40,927 nucleotides of DNA from Solirubrobacterales bacterium (GTDB taxonomy: Bacteria > Actinomycetota > Thermoleophilia > Solirubrobacterales > Solirubrobacteraceae): NCBI GenBank assembly GCA_003133565.1, contig PKYB01000035.1:44109-85035 (forward strand), written 5' to 3'. The notes below the pieces were generated by a model. It ran no database searches. It was not told where the DNA came from and saw nothing but the letters and a program-made list of their open reading frames with translations. The position numbers and the translations under genes were made by a program. Positions 1 through 8,720 of this stretch are shown here, piece by piece (positions within the stretch are counted from its first letter, which is position 1; every line of letters begins with the position of its first letter).

Positions 1-1122
1 CGCACGCCGATGAACGGCGTGATCGGTATGAACGAGCTACTGCTCGACACGCAGCTCGATGAGGAGCAGCGCGCCTACGCCGAACAGGTCGCCACCTCGA
101 GCGAGCAGATGCTGAGGATCATTAACGACATTCTCGACATCTCAAAGATCGAGACCGGTCGTATCGAGTTCGACCTCGGCGAGCTCGATTTGCACGCAAC
201 GATCGAGCAGGCTTGCGCCCCGGCCGTCCTTGACGCGCAGGCCAAGCAGCTGCAACTCGATCTGCAGATCGGCCCGGGACTGGCGCGCCGCGTGCGTGGT
301 GACGGAACCCGAATCAGGCAGGTGCTCGGAAGCCTCGTCTCCAACGCGGTCAAGTTCACTCCCGAGGGCTTCGTCACGGTACGCGTCAGCCAGCCGAGCG
401 CCGATCGCATCCGCTTCGAGGTCACCGATACCGGAATCGGGATCGACCCGCTGATTCTCGACCGCATGTTCGAGCCGTTCACGCAAGCCGACGGCTCAAC
501 CACCCGTACCTACGGTGGCAACGGCCTCGGCCTGGCGATCGCCAAGGAGCTCGTCGAGCTGATGGGCGGAACAATCGGCGCCGAAAGCACACCGGGCGTC
601 GGCAGCAAGTTCTGGTTCGAGCTGACGCTGCCGGAAACGGTCGCGAGCGTGGTCCAGCCTGCGCGCGAACGGATACTGCACCTCAGCAAGCGTCGCGCCA
701 CCCCAAGCGCCCCGCTGATCCTGGTCGTCGAGGACAGCCCGGTCAACCGCCTCGTCGCCGTGCGCCAGCTCGAGCGCAGCGGCTACCACGTGCATGTCGT
801 CAACGACGGACGCGAAGCACTCCAGGCTCTCGCGTCACAAACCTATGACGCCGTCTTGATGGACTGCCAGATGCCCGACGTCGACGGCTATCAAGCAACC
901 CAGGAGCTCCGCCGCCGCGAAAACGGCACACGCCACACTCCCGTGATCGCCATGACCGCACACGCGATGACCGGCGATCGCGAGCGCTGCCTGGCCGCCG
1001 GCATGGACGACTATCTGACCAAACCGGTCCGAGCGCAAACGCTCATCGCTGCGCTCGCGCGCTGGATCGGCCCGCGCGAGAACACGGCCACCCCGCCCGC
1101 GGCGGACCGAGCCATCGCCTGA
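1..1122 (+). CDS. Hybrid sensor histidine kinase, 5' truncated by window edge
   Basis: The reading frame is open from base 1, and the first codons read [17 protein letters not shown]. That is the tail of a HisKA H-box (HELRTP), so the phospho-accepting His and any sensor domain lie outside the window; the ATG at 10 is internal. Next comes a HATPase_c domain with N-box (NAVKFTPEG), G1 (DTGIGID) and G2 ([14 protein letters not shown]) motifs. A C-terminal receiver domain has the acidic pair after LILVV, the phospho-accepting Asp in [13 protein letters not shown] (codon 288 of the visible part) and the Lys in YLTKPV. It should autophosphorylate and relay the phosphate to its own receiver. No HPt domain is visible, so a separate partner is expected. 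It is clearly paralogous to the next gene. A hairpin lies about 50 bp after the stop. Confidence 0.95.
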   Translation, partial: RTPMNGVIGMNELLLDTQLDEEQRAYAEQVATSSEQMLRIINDILDISKIETGRIEFDLGELDLHATIEQACAPAVLDAQAKQLQLDLQIGPGLARRVRGDGTRIRQVLGSLVSNAVKFTPEGFVTVRVSQPSADRIRFEVTDTGIGIDPLILDRMFEPFTQADGSTTRTYGGNGLGLAIAKELVELMGGTIGAESTPGVGSKFWFELTLPETVASVVQPARERILHLSKRRATPSAPLILVVEDSPVNRLVAVRQLERSGYHVHVVNDGREALQALASQTYDAVLMDCQMPDVDGYQATQELRRRENGTRHTPVIAMTAHAMTGDRERCLAAGMDDYLTKPVRAQTLIAALARWIGPRENTATPPAADRAIA

Positions 1123-1172
1123 GACTCGCTCCGGATCGTTCGGCCGCCCACGAGCGCCGCCACAACGACAGA

Positions 1173-1203
1173 ACACCCGGGCGTGCAAAACCATCCCGGG
1201 TGT
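1173..1203 (+). terminator. Hairpin after first hybrid kinase
   Basis: ACACCCGGG and CCCGGGTGT form a perfect 9-bp stem around a 13-nt loop, 50 bp downstream of the kinase stop codon. No U-tract follows, which is common for high-GC actinobacterial terminators. The role is inferred from position and structure only. Confidence 0.5.
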
Positions 1204-1751
1204 CCAGTTGACAAATCAACGCGACGAGCCAGACGAGTTTCGCTGAACTCGCTGGGTCGCGTGCGTCAGCAGCCACTACGAGATACTCTCGCCAGCGCAG
1301 CTGCAGCAGTTATGTCCTACGAAACGCGGGGCATGAGACTGCCTTTCGATTTAGCGTCGGACTGGACGTTCGTAGTATGGCAAACCTACGCATCTCTGCG
1401 CAAGCCCTCTCAAAGCTGCAAGATTGCGTGCAATAGTACGCATCTGCACTTAGAGCTGCGGGGCTACACGCGGCCGGTTCAGGGTTGCTCGAGCCGACGC
1501 CCAGGCTCGAGCGAGCTGCACGCGAGCGTCCCGTTGGTAGGGCGCAGCCCAGATTTAGCTCGGGCGACCAGCAAAGACCGGATAAACCGGAGAGCGGCAT
1601 CGCTCGTTGACTGAGCAACGTCGAGCGCGAGCGGCGATCACGCCGGCGCCTAGGGCCGTCGCGGCACGGCGCTTGGACGGCTCGTGCCGAACCCTCATCT
1701 TTCGCCGGCCGAGCCCAACCTCCTGCGTACGCGTCGCGCTTAATATGACCC
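1204..1751. other. Long intergenic stretch between the tandem kinases, no convincing gene
   Basis: About 550 bases lie between the first hairpin and the second kinase. An open frame of 143 codons (1183-1614, plus) and an overlapping antisense frame (1310-1795) exist, but neither resembles a known family or has a Shine-Dalgarno sequence. The middle part, roughly 1300-1450, looks AT-richer than its surroundings. A strong inverted repeat lies at 1485-1514. It may hold the promoter of the second kinase, a non-coding RNA or a decayed gene; nothing more can be supported. Confidence 0.5.
1485..1514. repeat. Perfect 9-bp inverted repeat in kinase intergenic region
   Basis: GCTCGAGCC (1487-1495) and GGCTCGAGC (1504-1512) pair perfectly across an 8-nt loop. 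A T-A pair and a T-G wobble extend the stem to about 11 bp. It lies 237 bp upstream of the second kinase start, too far for a simple operator, so it may be a transcribed hairpin or a terminator of an unrecognised transcript. Confidence 0.5.
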
Positions 1752-3575
1752 GTGGCCGGGCCGATACACCCAGTAATGGCTTCGCCACGGAGCAACGCGG
1801 ATCTGCCGAGGCCGATCCGGTCGCCTGCTCTGGATCAGAGCGATCTGCACCTCTTGCGGCGCATCGTGCTCTCGATGTTCGTGCTCGGCGCGATCAACTC
1901 CTACCTGGGGTTGATTCTGCCTGGGGCCACGACGAGCGGCCGCGTCTCCCAACTGGTACTCGCGATGGTCTTGACGGCGGCCGGCTTGCTGGTGGCCATC
2001 GGACCACCGCGGGTAGTCCTGCTGCGGCTCGCCCCTTTCGTGGGAATAGCCGTAATCACCGCTACCTGCGCAACGACGAGACCGCTCGGCGCGACGCCGC
2101 TCTTCTACCTCTGGCCGATCATCACAGGCGCCTACTTCTTCTCGCGCCGCTATGTCCTCGCGTCGCTCGCCTGGATGACGCTGTCGTTCGCAGCCGCGCT
2201 CGTGTTTTGGATGCACCTCACCGGCAAGGCGGAGTTGTTCGTCAGCTACGTCTCCGTAGTAACTCTCATGGCTGGCGTCGTCACCTTCGTGCGCGAGCGC
2301 CAAGCGCGACTAGTCGCGCAGTTGCAACTCAGGACGAATGAGCTGTCCGAGGAAGTTCTGCTCACCGCCCGCGCGCGCGACGACGCGGTCGAGGCGTCGA
2401 GCGTGAAATCGGTGTTCGTCGCCACGATCAGCCACGAACTACGCACACCGCTATCCGGGGTGATCGGCACCTCCGAACTGCTGCTGGAGACGCAATTGGA
2501 CGACGAGCAGCGCCACTTCGCGGAGATCGTGCGCTCCTCGAGCGAGGGACTGCTGGTCGTGATCAACGACCTCCTCGACTACTCCAAGATCGAGGCGGGC
2601 AAGCTCGAGCTAGCCCCGAGCAGCTTCTCCCTATCGGAGACGATCGCCGAATGCTGCTCACTGATGCTGCCGGAGGCCCGCCGCAAGAGCATCCGCCTCG
2701 ACGTGCAATCCCACAACCTTCCCGGCTGGCTCTACGGCGACGCGGGGCGGCTACGTCAGGTCCTGGTCAACCTGCTGGCAAACGCAGTCAAGTTCACAAG
2801 CGAGGGCCACATTACGGTCGACGTCCGCGCCACTACCAGCGACGAAACGACCCACCTCCGTGTGGAGGTCAGCGACACTGGCATCGGGATTGACGAGAAG
2901 ACGCTCGCACGCCTCTTCCAGCCGTTCACCCAGGCCGATAACAGCGTCGCGCGCCGGTATGGCGGGACAGGGCTTGGGCTGACGATCTCTGCGCAGCTCG
3001 TCCAGATGATGGGGGGCACGATCGGCGCCCGCAGCGCGCCTGGCGAGGGCAGCACGTTCTGGTTCGAGGTGGAACTCCCAATCGCCGCTGAACACGAACA
3101 GAATCAGACGACCCGCGATCCGCTCACGTTCAGCGGAACGGGCGAACGAGACCGCCTCGGCAACCTCACCCAGGCAGCGCCGCTGGTCCTCGTCGCCGAG
3201 GATAACCCAGTCAACCAGATGCTCGCAGTTCGCCAGCTCGACCGGTGCGGATACCGCTCGGAGGTCGTCAGTAATGGGCTCGAAGCGCTGGAGGCAATCG
3301 AGCAGACCGCCTACGTAGCCGTCTTGATGGACTGCCAGATGCCTGAGCTGGATGGTTACGAGACGGCGCGCATGATCCGCCAGCGCGAGGACAAGTCAAC
3401 GCACCTGCCGCTCATCGCGGCCACCGCACACTCGATGAGCGGCGACCGCGAGAAATGCCTGGCCGCCGGCATGGACGGCTACATCGCTAAGCCCTTCCGG
3501 GCAGCCGAGCTGATGGAGGCACTCGCGCGAGCGATTACCTCCTCTCAACAGCTAGCGGGGCACCTAGAGGTCTAG
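1752..3575 (+). CDS. Membrane-bound hybrid sensor histidine kinase with receiver domain
   Basis: This is a 607-residue hybrid kinase. The first 170 residues or so hold about five hydrophobic segments, an integral membrane sensor without a recognisable extracytoplasmic ligand domain. A short coiled-coil-like linker (RERQARLVAQLQLRTNELSEE) leads to HisKA with the phospho-accepting His228 in ISHELRTPLSG. HATPase_c follows, with NAVKFTSEG, DTGIGID and GGTGLGLTIS. The C-terminal receiver has Asp527 in [13 protein letters not shown] and a Lys in YIAKPF. The start is taken at GTG 1752; ATG 1776 is an in-frame alternative. From the HisKA domain onward it matches the preceding kinase motif for motif, which indicates tandem duplication. 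No output-domain regulator is adjacent. Confidence 0.95.
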   Translation: MAGPIHPVMASPRSNADLPRPIRSPALDQSDLHLLRRIVLSMFVLGAINSYLGLILPGATTSGRVSQLVLAMVLTAAGLLVAIGPPRVVLLRLAPFVGIAVITATCATTRPLGATPLFYLWPIITGAYFFSRRYVLASLAWMTLSFAAALVFWMHLTGKAELFVSYVSVVTLMAGVVTFVRERQARLVAQLQLRTNELSEEVLLTARARDDAVEASSVKSVFVATISHELRTPLSGVIGTSELLLETQLDDEQRHFAEIVRSSSEGLLVVINDLLDYSKIEAGKLELAPSSFSLSETIAECCSLMLPEARRKSIRLDVQSHNLPGWLYGDAGRLRQVLVNLLANAVKFTSEGHITVDVRATTSDETTHLRVEVSDTGIGIDEKTLARLFQPFTQADNSVARRYGGTGLGLTISAQLVQMMGGTIGARSAPGEGSTFWFEVELPIAAEHEQNQTTRDPLTFSGTGERDRLGNLTQAAPLVLVAEDNPVNQMLAVRQLDRCGYRSEVVSNGLEALEAIEQTAYVAVLMDCQMPELDGYETARMIRQREDKSTHLPLIAATAHSMSGDREKCLAAGMDGYIAKPFRAAELMEALARAITSSQQLAGHLEV

Positions 3576-3610
3576 TCAACGTGGGCCGCAGAGCCCTCGC
3601 AGGCCCGCGG

Positions 3611-4162
3611 CTACGCGCGCGGGTGCTCTCGCATCCACTCTGACTTGTGGGCCCGTTTGGCCGCTTGGTAGTCCAAGAGCGCCTGCGCAGAGTCGACATC
3701 ACCAAGCGTGGGATGCGAAGGCACCAGACCGCGGGCAGCGTCGACGTCGAAGCGTTTGGCGAGCACCGAGCCTAACGCCTTGATCTTCATCTCGCCGAAT
3801 CCGGGAAGCGCAGCCAGATTCGCGCGTAGTCGCTCCGTATCGCCGGCGTCGCTCCATACGCGCGCGGCGTCTCCTCCGTAGTGGTCGCGGACATGAATGG
3901 AGAGCTCCTGCACGCGTCGCGCCATTGCCCCGGGAAAGCGGTGGATTGCCGGCTTCGCGCGGAACACCGGCTCGAGATCGCTAGTCGCGAGCGTCTCGGC
4001 GTCGATCGCGCCGAGGCGCTCGCGTAGCGCCAGCGGGCCGGCAAACGCCTTCTGCACGCTGACCTGCTGGTCGAGTGCGAAACCGATCAGCAGCGCCATC
4101 GGTTCCGTCGCGATCAGCGCATTCGCCTCGTCGGAATCCGTGAAGTACAGGCGGTCGACCAC
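3611..4162 (-). CDS. HhH-GPD-type base excision DNA repair protein
   Basis: A 183-residue protein of the actinobacterial HhH-GPD family often annotated as an uncharacterised base-excision repair protein (TIGR03252-like). The N-terminal half is helical (LIGFALDQQVSVQKAFAGP, as in AlkA/Nth-like folds), and the C-terminal part has the helix-hairpin-helix LPGFGEMKIKALGSVL. I could not identify with certainty the catalytic Asp that follows the hairpin in true glycosylases. No Fe-S cysteine cluster is present, so it is not an Nth orthologue. It is divergent from the metallopeptidase, with about 130 bp between the starts. Its role in repair is inferred from the family; the substrate is unknown. Confidence 0.85.
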   Translation of the reverse strand: MVDRLYFTDSDEANALIATEPMALLIGFALDQQVSVQKAFAGPLALRERLGAIDAETLATSDLEPVFRAKPAIHRFPGAMARRVQELSIHVRDHYGGDAARVWSDAGDTERLRANLAALPGFGEMKIKALGSVLAKRFDVDAARGLVPSHPTLGDVDSAQALLDYQAAKRAHKSEWMREHPRA

Positions 4163-4290
4163 GCTCGAATCCTATCCTCGGCGCCTGAGGTCTCCGCAAC
4201 GGATTCGGGTGGTAGCACCACAGACCACGGCCGATACGGACGTCGGAAGGAACACGCCGTGAGGCTCGACCCCTAGAGTCAGAGGCGCCA

Positions 4291-5301
4291 ATGCGTGCGT
4301 TCGCCTGTCCGATCTGCCACCGTCTCGTCGTATTCGAGAGCCTCGAGTGCCTCCATTGCGGGACTGCGCTCGCCTTCCAATGGGATGCACGAGGGATCGC
4401 GCCTTTGCACGATGGCCTGGCGTGCGCCAACCGTGATCTCGTCTCGTGCAACGGGCGGGCCGGTCCGAGCGGCTACTGCCTCAGCTGTGCCCTGACGCGC
4501 ACACGTCCCGCAGACGACGACGATGCCGGCCGCGCGCGGCTCGCGAAGGCCGAAATGGCCAAGCGACGTTTGATCTTCGAGCTGCTCGAGCTCGAACTGC
4601 CGGTCGTCGGCTATCGCGAGCGTCCGGACGGCCTCGCGTTCGACATGCTCAACAGCCGTTCTGGCGAGGTGAGCACCGGTCACAGTGACGGCGTGATCAC
4701 ACTCGACCTGGCCGAGGTCGACGACGTTCACCGCGAACAGTTGCGAACGCAGATGCATGAGCCATACCGGACGATTCTCGGACACCTGCGCCACGAGATC
4801 GGCCACTACTACGAGCCCATTCTCTGCCCGCCAGGCTCGGCTTCCCGCATGCGCTATCGCGAGCTGTTTGGCGACGAGCGCGCCGACTACCAGAAGGCGC
4901 TCAAACGGCACTACGAGAAGGGCCCTCCCGACGGCTGGTCCGAACGCTACGTGTCGGCCTACGCAACCACGCACCCTTGGGAGGACTGGTCCGAGACGTT
5001 CGCCCACTACCTTCACATCCGCGACACTCTCCAGACATCGATCGCCTACGGCGTGACGGTCGCCGGACCCGATGTCTTCATCGTCGACGAGGCGCCGCTC
5101 TACTCATTTCCCGCCGCCACGTCAGACGGCATCAACGGCCTGCTCGACAAGTGGCTGCCGATGACCTATGCACTCAACGCGCTCAGCCGTAGCATGGGCG
5201 CGGGCGATCTCTACCCATTCGTCATCGGACCGACGGTTACCGAGAAGCTCGGCCTCATTCACGCATTGATGAGCACAGAGCGCGTCAGCCTGACGGTCTG
5301 A
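4291..5301 (+). CDS. Zinc-ribbon putative metallopeptidase (DUF2248-type)
   Basis: A 336-residue protein with an N-terminal zinc ribbon (Cys6/Cys9 and Cys20/Cys23) and a second Cys cluster (CANRDLVSCN, YCLSC). A zincin active site lies in the middle, LRHEIGHYY, with His168, Glu169 and His172 forming HExxH. A family-typical segment follows, WEDWSETFAHYLHIRDTL, whose Glu/His could supply the third zinc ligand. This is the architecture of the putative zinc-binding peptidase family PF10005. No signal peptide is present, so it is probably cytoplasmic. AGAGG lies just upstream of ATG 4291, and a TAGAGT hexamer lies slightly further up. The substrate is unknown. Confidence 0.88.
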   Translation: MRAFACPICHRLVVFESLECLHCGTALAFQWDARGIAPLHDGLACANRDLVSCNGRAGPSGYCLSCALTRTRPADDDDAGRARLAKAEMAKRRLIFELLELELPVVGYRERPDGLAFDMLNSRSGEVSTGHSDGVITLDLAEVDDVHREQLRTQMHEPYRTILGHLRHEIGHYYEPILCPPGSASRMRYRELFGDERADYQKALKRHYEKGPPDGWSERYVSAYATTHPWEDWSETFAHYLHIRDTLQTSIAYGVTVAGPDVFIVDEAPLYSFPAATSDGINGLLDKWLPMTYALNALSRSMGAGDLYPFVIGPTVTEKLGLIHALMSTERVSLTV

Positions 5302-5433
5302 CTTTTCGCACGAGCCTCGCCCACCGGCATTCGCCGGCAACCCAAGCGTCAAGTGACGCCACCGGCAGGTCCGCTTCAGTACCCTGCGCGCCCCCGTAGG
5401 AACGATCGCCGCCGCTCATCGCGACGGGCGGGC

Positions 5434-6825
5434 CTACCCTGCGCGCTGTGAGCTCAAACGTCGCGACCTCTCGCGCCGCTCGAGCAGTTTCAGCCACACC
5501 TCGCTGCGCGTCGGAAAGACCGCCACCGCGTCCCACAGCGCTCGCAGCGGGACCTCCGCCGTGATCGCGATCGTCGCGGCGTGCAGCCATTCGGCGACCT
5601 CAGCGCCCGTAAACGTCGCACCGACGAGCACGCCCCGCGCTTCGTCGACCACGATGCGCGCAGTCCCAGCGGTGGCGCGGCCGTGAAAACTGGCGCCGGC
5701 CGTTTCGGCACTCGGCACGTCGTAGGCATGCGCGTCGATCCCCTGATCCACGGCTTGGCTCAGCGTCAGACCGACGGCTGCGACCTGCGGATCGGTGAAC
5801 ACAACTCTTGGCACGCCGCGCGCGTCCGAACTCACTTGTGCGCTGCCACCATCGATTAGCTCTGCGACCGCGCGCGCCTGGCGCTTGGCCTCGTGCGTGA
5901 ACAGCGCTCGTCCGTTGACGTCACCGATCGCGTAGAGCCACGGGAGGTCCGCCACGCGCATCGTGTCGTCGACCTCGATCGCTTTCCCGGGTTCAAGGCC
6001 GATCGTCTCGAGGCCGAGATCGTCGGTGAGCGGGCGACGGCCTACCGCCACAAGGATCTCGTCGGCCACGACGCGGGCGCCGCCTTCGAGCTCGACGACG
6101 ACACTCTCGCCGTCGCGGTCGACTCGCTGGACGGCGACATCGAGCCTGATCTCGACGCCGCGATCGACCAGTGCCTGGCGCAGCTCCTCAGCCGCGAATT
6201 CCTCCTCGTGTGCCAGGAGTCTCCCCGCCGACTCGAGGATGCACACAGTCGAGCCGAGCTCGCTGAAGGCCTGTGCCATCTCCACTCCAACCACACCGCC
6301 TCCGAGCACGACCAAGCGATCCGGAACGTCCTCGGTCGTTGTGGCCTCGCGGTTGGTCCAGGGGCTCGCCTCGGCCAGACCTGGGATCGACGGGATCGCG
6401 GCCCCGCTCCCGACGGCAACGACGACGGCTTCGCGGGCCTCGTGGCGCTCAGCGCCAACGCGCACATGGCGTTCGCCGTCGAGTCGCGCGTGGCCGCGTA
6501 TCAGCGTAATACCGCGAGTCTTGAGCCACTCGAGATTGGGTGAATCGTCAAGATCATGAACGACCTCATCACGTCTCGCGAGCGCCGCCGCAATGTCGAG
6601 TGAGCCAGTCGCCGCCTCAGCTGCGCCGGGAACCCGGCGCACCTCGGCGAGCGCCTCGGCCGGTCGGAGCAATGCCTTCGAGGGCATGCACGCATAGAAC
6701 GCGCACTCTCCTCCGACAAGGCGTGCCTCCACTATCGCCACCTCGTGGCCGCGATCGGCGAGGCGTCCGGCGGCGACCTCGCCGGCAGGGCCGGCGCCGA
6801 TGACGATTACGCCGAAGCTGGTCAT
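5434..6825 (-). CDS. FAD-dependent pyridine nucleotide-disulfide oxidoreductase
   Basis: A 463-residue flavoprotein of the lipoamide dehydrogenase/mercuric reductase fold. It has an N-terminal FAD Rossmann motif (GAGPAG, residues 10-15), a redox-active CxxxxC (Cys41, Cys46 in GGECAFYACMPSK), an NAD(P) motif (VVLGGGVVGVEMAQAF), the second FAD motif (LYAIGDVNG) and a C-terminal dimerisation domain. In lipoamide dehydrogenase and glutathione reductase the C-terminal HPT..E motif supplies the catalytic His from the partner subunit. Here it reads FPTRSE, with Phe at about residue 437, so the acid-base pair is missing. It has no Hg-binding N-terminal domain or C-terminal CC pair, so it is not MerA. 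Start ATG at 6825. The substrate is unknown. Confidence 0.92.
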   Translation of the reverse strand: MTSFGVIVIGAGPAGEVAAGRLADRGHEVAIVEARLVGGECAFYACMPSKALLRPAEALAEVRRVPGAAEAATGSLDIAAALARRDEVVHDLDDSPNLEWLKTRGITLIRGHARLDGERHVRVGAERHEAREAVVVAVGSGAAIPSIPGLAEASPWTNREATTTEDVPDRLVVLGGGVVGVEMAQAFSELGSTVCILESAGRLLAHEEEFAAEELRQALVDRGVEIRLDVAVQRVDRDGESVVVELEGGARVVADEILVAVGRRPLTDDLGLETIGLEPGKAIEVDDTMRVADLPWLYAIGDVNGRALFTHEAKRQARAVAELIDGGSAQVSSDARGVPRVVFTDPQVAAVGLTLSQAVDQGIDAHAYDVPSAETAGASFHGRATAGTARIVVDEARGVLVGATFTGAEVAEWLHAATIAITAEVPLRALWDAVAVFPTRSEVWLKLLERRERSRRLSSQRAG

Positions 6826-6959
6826 GAGCGCGTTCCAACGCTACGCCGGCTGAGCGCCCACAGGTGCAACGCGCACTTACCCCGCAGTCGCGTTCCTTGC
6901 GCCGGCGGTTGGGTTGCGCGTGCGATCACCGGGACTCGCTCTGATCATCGCACGCGCCC

Positions 6960-6986
6960 TTAAGCAAGAACAACGTGCCTCAACAT
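6960..6986 (-). CDS. Possible 8-codon leader peptide or gene remnant (MLRHVVLA)
   Basis: On the minus strand AAGGAGG, an almost perfect Shine-Dalgarno sequence, lies five bases before an ATG. The ATG is followed by only eight codons (MLRHVVLA) and TAA. The stop is about 135 bases upstream of the oxidoreductase start on the same strand. The peptide resembles the conserved N-terminus of Dabb-family (stress-responsive A/B barrel) proteins, MxRHVVLF. It could be the stump of such a gene or a short translated upstream ORF. I saw no Dabb-like continuation downstream. Confidence 0.35.
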   Translation of the reverse strand: MLRHVVLA

Positions 6987-7142
6987 CACAACCTCCTTAC
7001 GCGTCGGCGACCTCGACGTAGCCGTGGAGCCATTGTCCGATTGCGCCTTCCCTACCCGTGTGGGGCGATGGCAAAACGGGTGCCGGGTTGCAATCAGGCG
7101 GCACGATGTTTCACACCAGTCGTCACGGTGCCGATGTAGACG

Positions 7143-8615
7143 ATGATGAGTGTTGCTCTGACCGCTCGGCCGGCCGTCCGCGGGGCCGCGCCAGTGTTGC
7201 AGCGGGTCGCGTTTGTCGCGCTCTTGGCAGTCGCGGTCGCTGTGCCGCGGATGCGCGAAGCGCCGTTCCCGGCCGTCTTCGACGCCTGGTCGCTGCTGCC
7301 GTTCTGCGGACTGGTGCTCGTGGTCTTGGTCGACGTGCGCCGGCCGTTGCAGCTTCCTCATCTCGACCTGCTGGTGTTTCTCTCGTTGGTTTTGGCGATC
7401 GCGTTCGCCGGCGGGTCGGGGTGGGCTTGGTCGATGCTCGTGCTCTACCCACAGCTCGTCTATCTCGCCGCGCGCACGTTCTTGCTCGCGCGGGCGCAGC
7501 AGGTCCCGGTCGCGGGGCTACGATCGCAACTTCCGCGCAGTTGGCTCATCGTCGGGCTGCTAGCGCTGATCGCGGTTCACCTGGCCTGGGAATTGCCTGC
7601 CGGCACCTACATGGATGTCGCGTCCGACAGCATCCAGGGCGCGTTGCGCATCGTTCACGGGCTGCCGCTCTATGTACGCTCCCCGCCCGGGAGCGCGGCC
7701 TACGGCCCGTCGAATTACCTCGCCTACATACCGTTCGCGTCGCTCATCTCAAGCGGCGAAGCGGCGTCGCGGCTGGCGACAATCGCCTTCACGATGCTCA
7801 CGGCGGCGCTGCTATTCCTGCTCGGACGCCGCGAGCGCGGAACGGACACCGGCATGCTGCTCGCGTTCTGCTGGCTGGCGCTGCCGTTCACGCTGTTCGA
7901 GGACGCGACCGGATTCAATGACTCGCTCGTCGCGGCGTCGCTCGTCGCAACGCTGCTCTGCGTCCGGCGGCCTCGATCCGCCGGCGTGGCAGCCGCGATC
8001 GCCGGCTGGACCAAGCTCTCCCCGCTGGCACTCGTGCCGCTCCTCGCGATCCGTCGCAGCCGACATGATCTCGCGCTCTTCGCCGGCGCATTCGTGGTCA
8101 CGACCGGGCTCCTATTCGTCCCCGCGTTCGCGCACTCCACGCCCTCGGAGTTTCTCTCACAGACAGTCGGCTACCAATCGACACGACTCCAGACGAACAC
8201 GATCTGGGCAGTGCTCTTCCGCTTATCGCTGACCCATGGCGCGCATTGGCTGATCATCGTCTCGGCCATCTTGCACGCACTGACGATCGCGATCGCGGTC
8301 TCGACCGCCCTACTGCTGCCGCGAGAAAAGCTGCGCGACGACCTCGCCGGAATCGCCGCGGCTTCCGCCGCGATCCTGCTCCTCTTCGAGCTCAGCCTCA
8401 ACTACTTCGCTTACAGCTACATCCTCTGGTTCGCACCACTCCTGCTGATCACGCTCATCCTCGGACACGCCCGCGCGAACCTCGAAGATACCGGTGCCCG
8501 CCCCGCAACACGAGCCCCCGGGGCTGGCCGGCGATCCCTGGAAGGGTTTCGCCAAAGGGCTCGACCGGGCCGGCTCCAAAACAGCGATCGCGTCGGGTCC
8601 TTCGGGGCGACGTAG
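7143..8615 (+). CDS. Polytopic membrane protein, GT-C/GT87-like putative glycosyltransferase
   Basis: A 490-residue protein with roughly ten or more hydrophobic segments. The first long loop after residue 150 carries acidic and aromatic residues (YMDVASDSIQGALRIVHGLPLY, then YGPSNYLAYIPF). That arrangement, Asp in the first extracytoplasmic loop followed by a YGP..Y motif, is typical of polyprenyl-phosphate-dependent GT-C and DUF2029 mannosyltransferases. A hydrophilic Arg-rich tail of about 50 residues follows the last membrane segment. The starts at 7143 and 7146 (MM) are equivalent. Donor and acceptor are unknown. It stands alone and is followed by a strong hairpin shared with the convergent marR gene. 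Confidence 0.75.
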   Translation: MMSVALTARPAVRGAAPVLQRVAFVALLAVAVAVPRMREAPFPAVFDAWSLLPFCGLVLVVLVDVRRPLQLPHLDLLVFLSLVLAIAFAGGSGWAWSMLVLYPQLVYLAARTFLLARAQQVPVAGLRSQLPRSWLIVGLLALIAVHLAWELPAGTYMDVASDSIQGALRIVHGLPLYVRSPPGSAAYGPSNYLAYIPFASLISSGEAASRLATIAFTMLTAALLFLLGRRERGTDTGMLLAFCWLALPFTLFEDATGFNDSLVAASLVATLLCVRRPRSAGVAAAIAGWTKLSPLALVPLLAIRRSRHDLALFAGAFVVTTGLLFVPAFAHSTPSEFLSQTVGYQSTRLQTNTIWAVLFRLSLTHGAHWLIIVSAILHALTIAIAVSTALLLPREKLRDDLAGIAAASAAILLLFELSLNYFAYSYILWFAPLLLITLILGHARANLEDTGARPATRAPGAGRRSLEGFRQRARPGRLQNSDRVGSFGAT

Positions 8616-8642
8616 CGCCGTGCGCAGCAAGCGAATGTCGTC

Positions 8643-8671
8643 CGCTCCCGGGCGACCGGATCGCGGGAGCG
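8643..8671. terminator. Bidirectional hairpin between convergent genes
   Basis: CGCTCCCG (8643-8650) and CGGGAGCG (8664-8671) form a perfect 8-bp stem with a 13-nt loop. It lies between the plus-strand membrane protein (stop 8615) and the minus-strand MarR gene (stop 8721), so it could end both transcripts. No U-tract is present. Confidence 0.5.
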
Positions 8672-8720
8672 CTCGCGCGAACCAGTGAGTTTCTGTGGGT
8701 GACGACTTGCGGTTTGGGGC

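Noticed and set aside
1183-1614. Possible 143-codon gene between the kinases
   Set aside because: No family resemblance, no ribosome site, an antisense frame of similar size exists, and a hairpin lies inside it.
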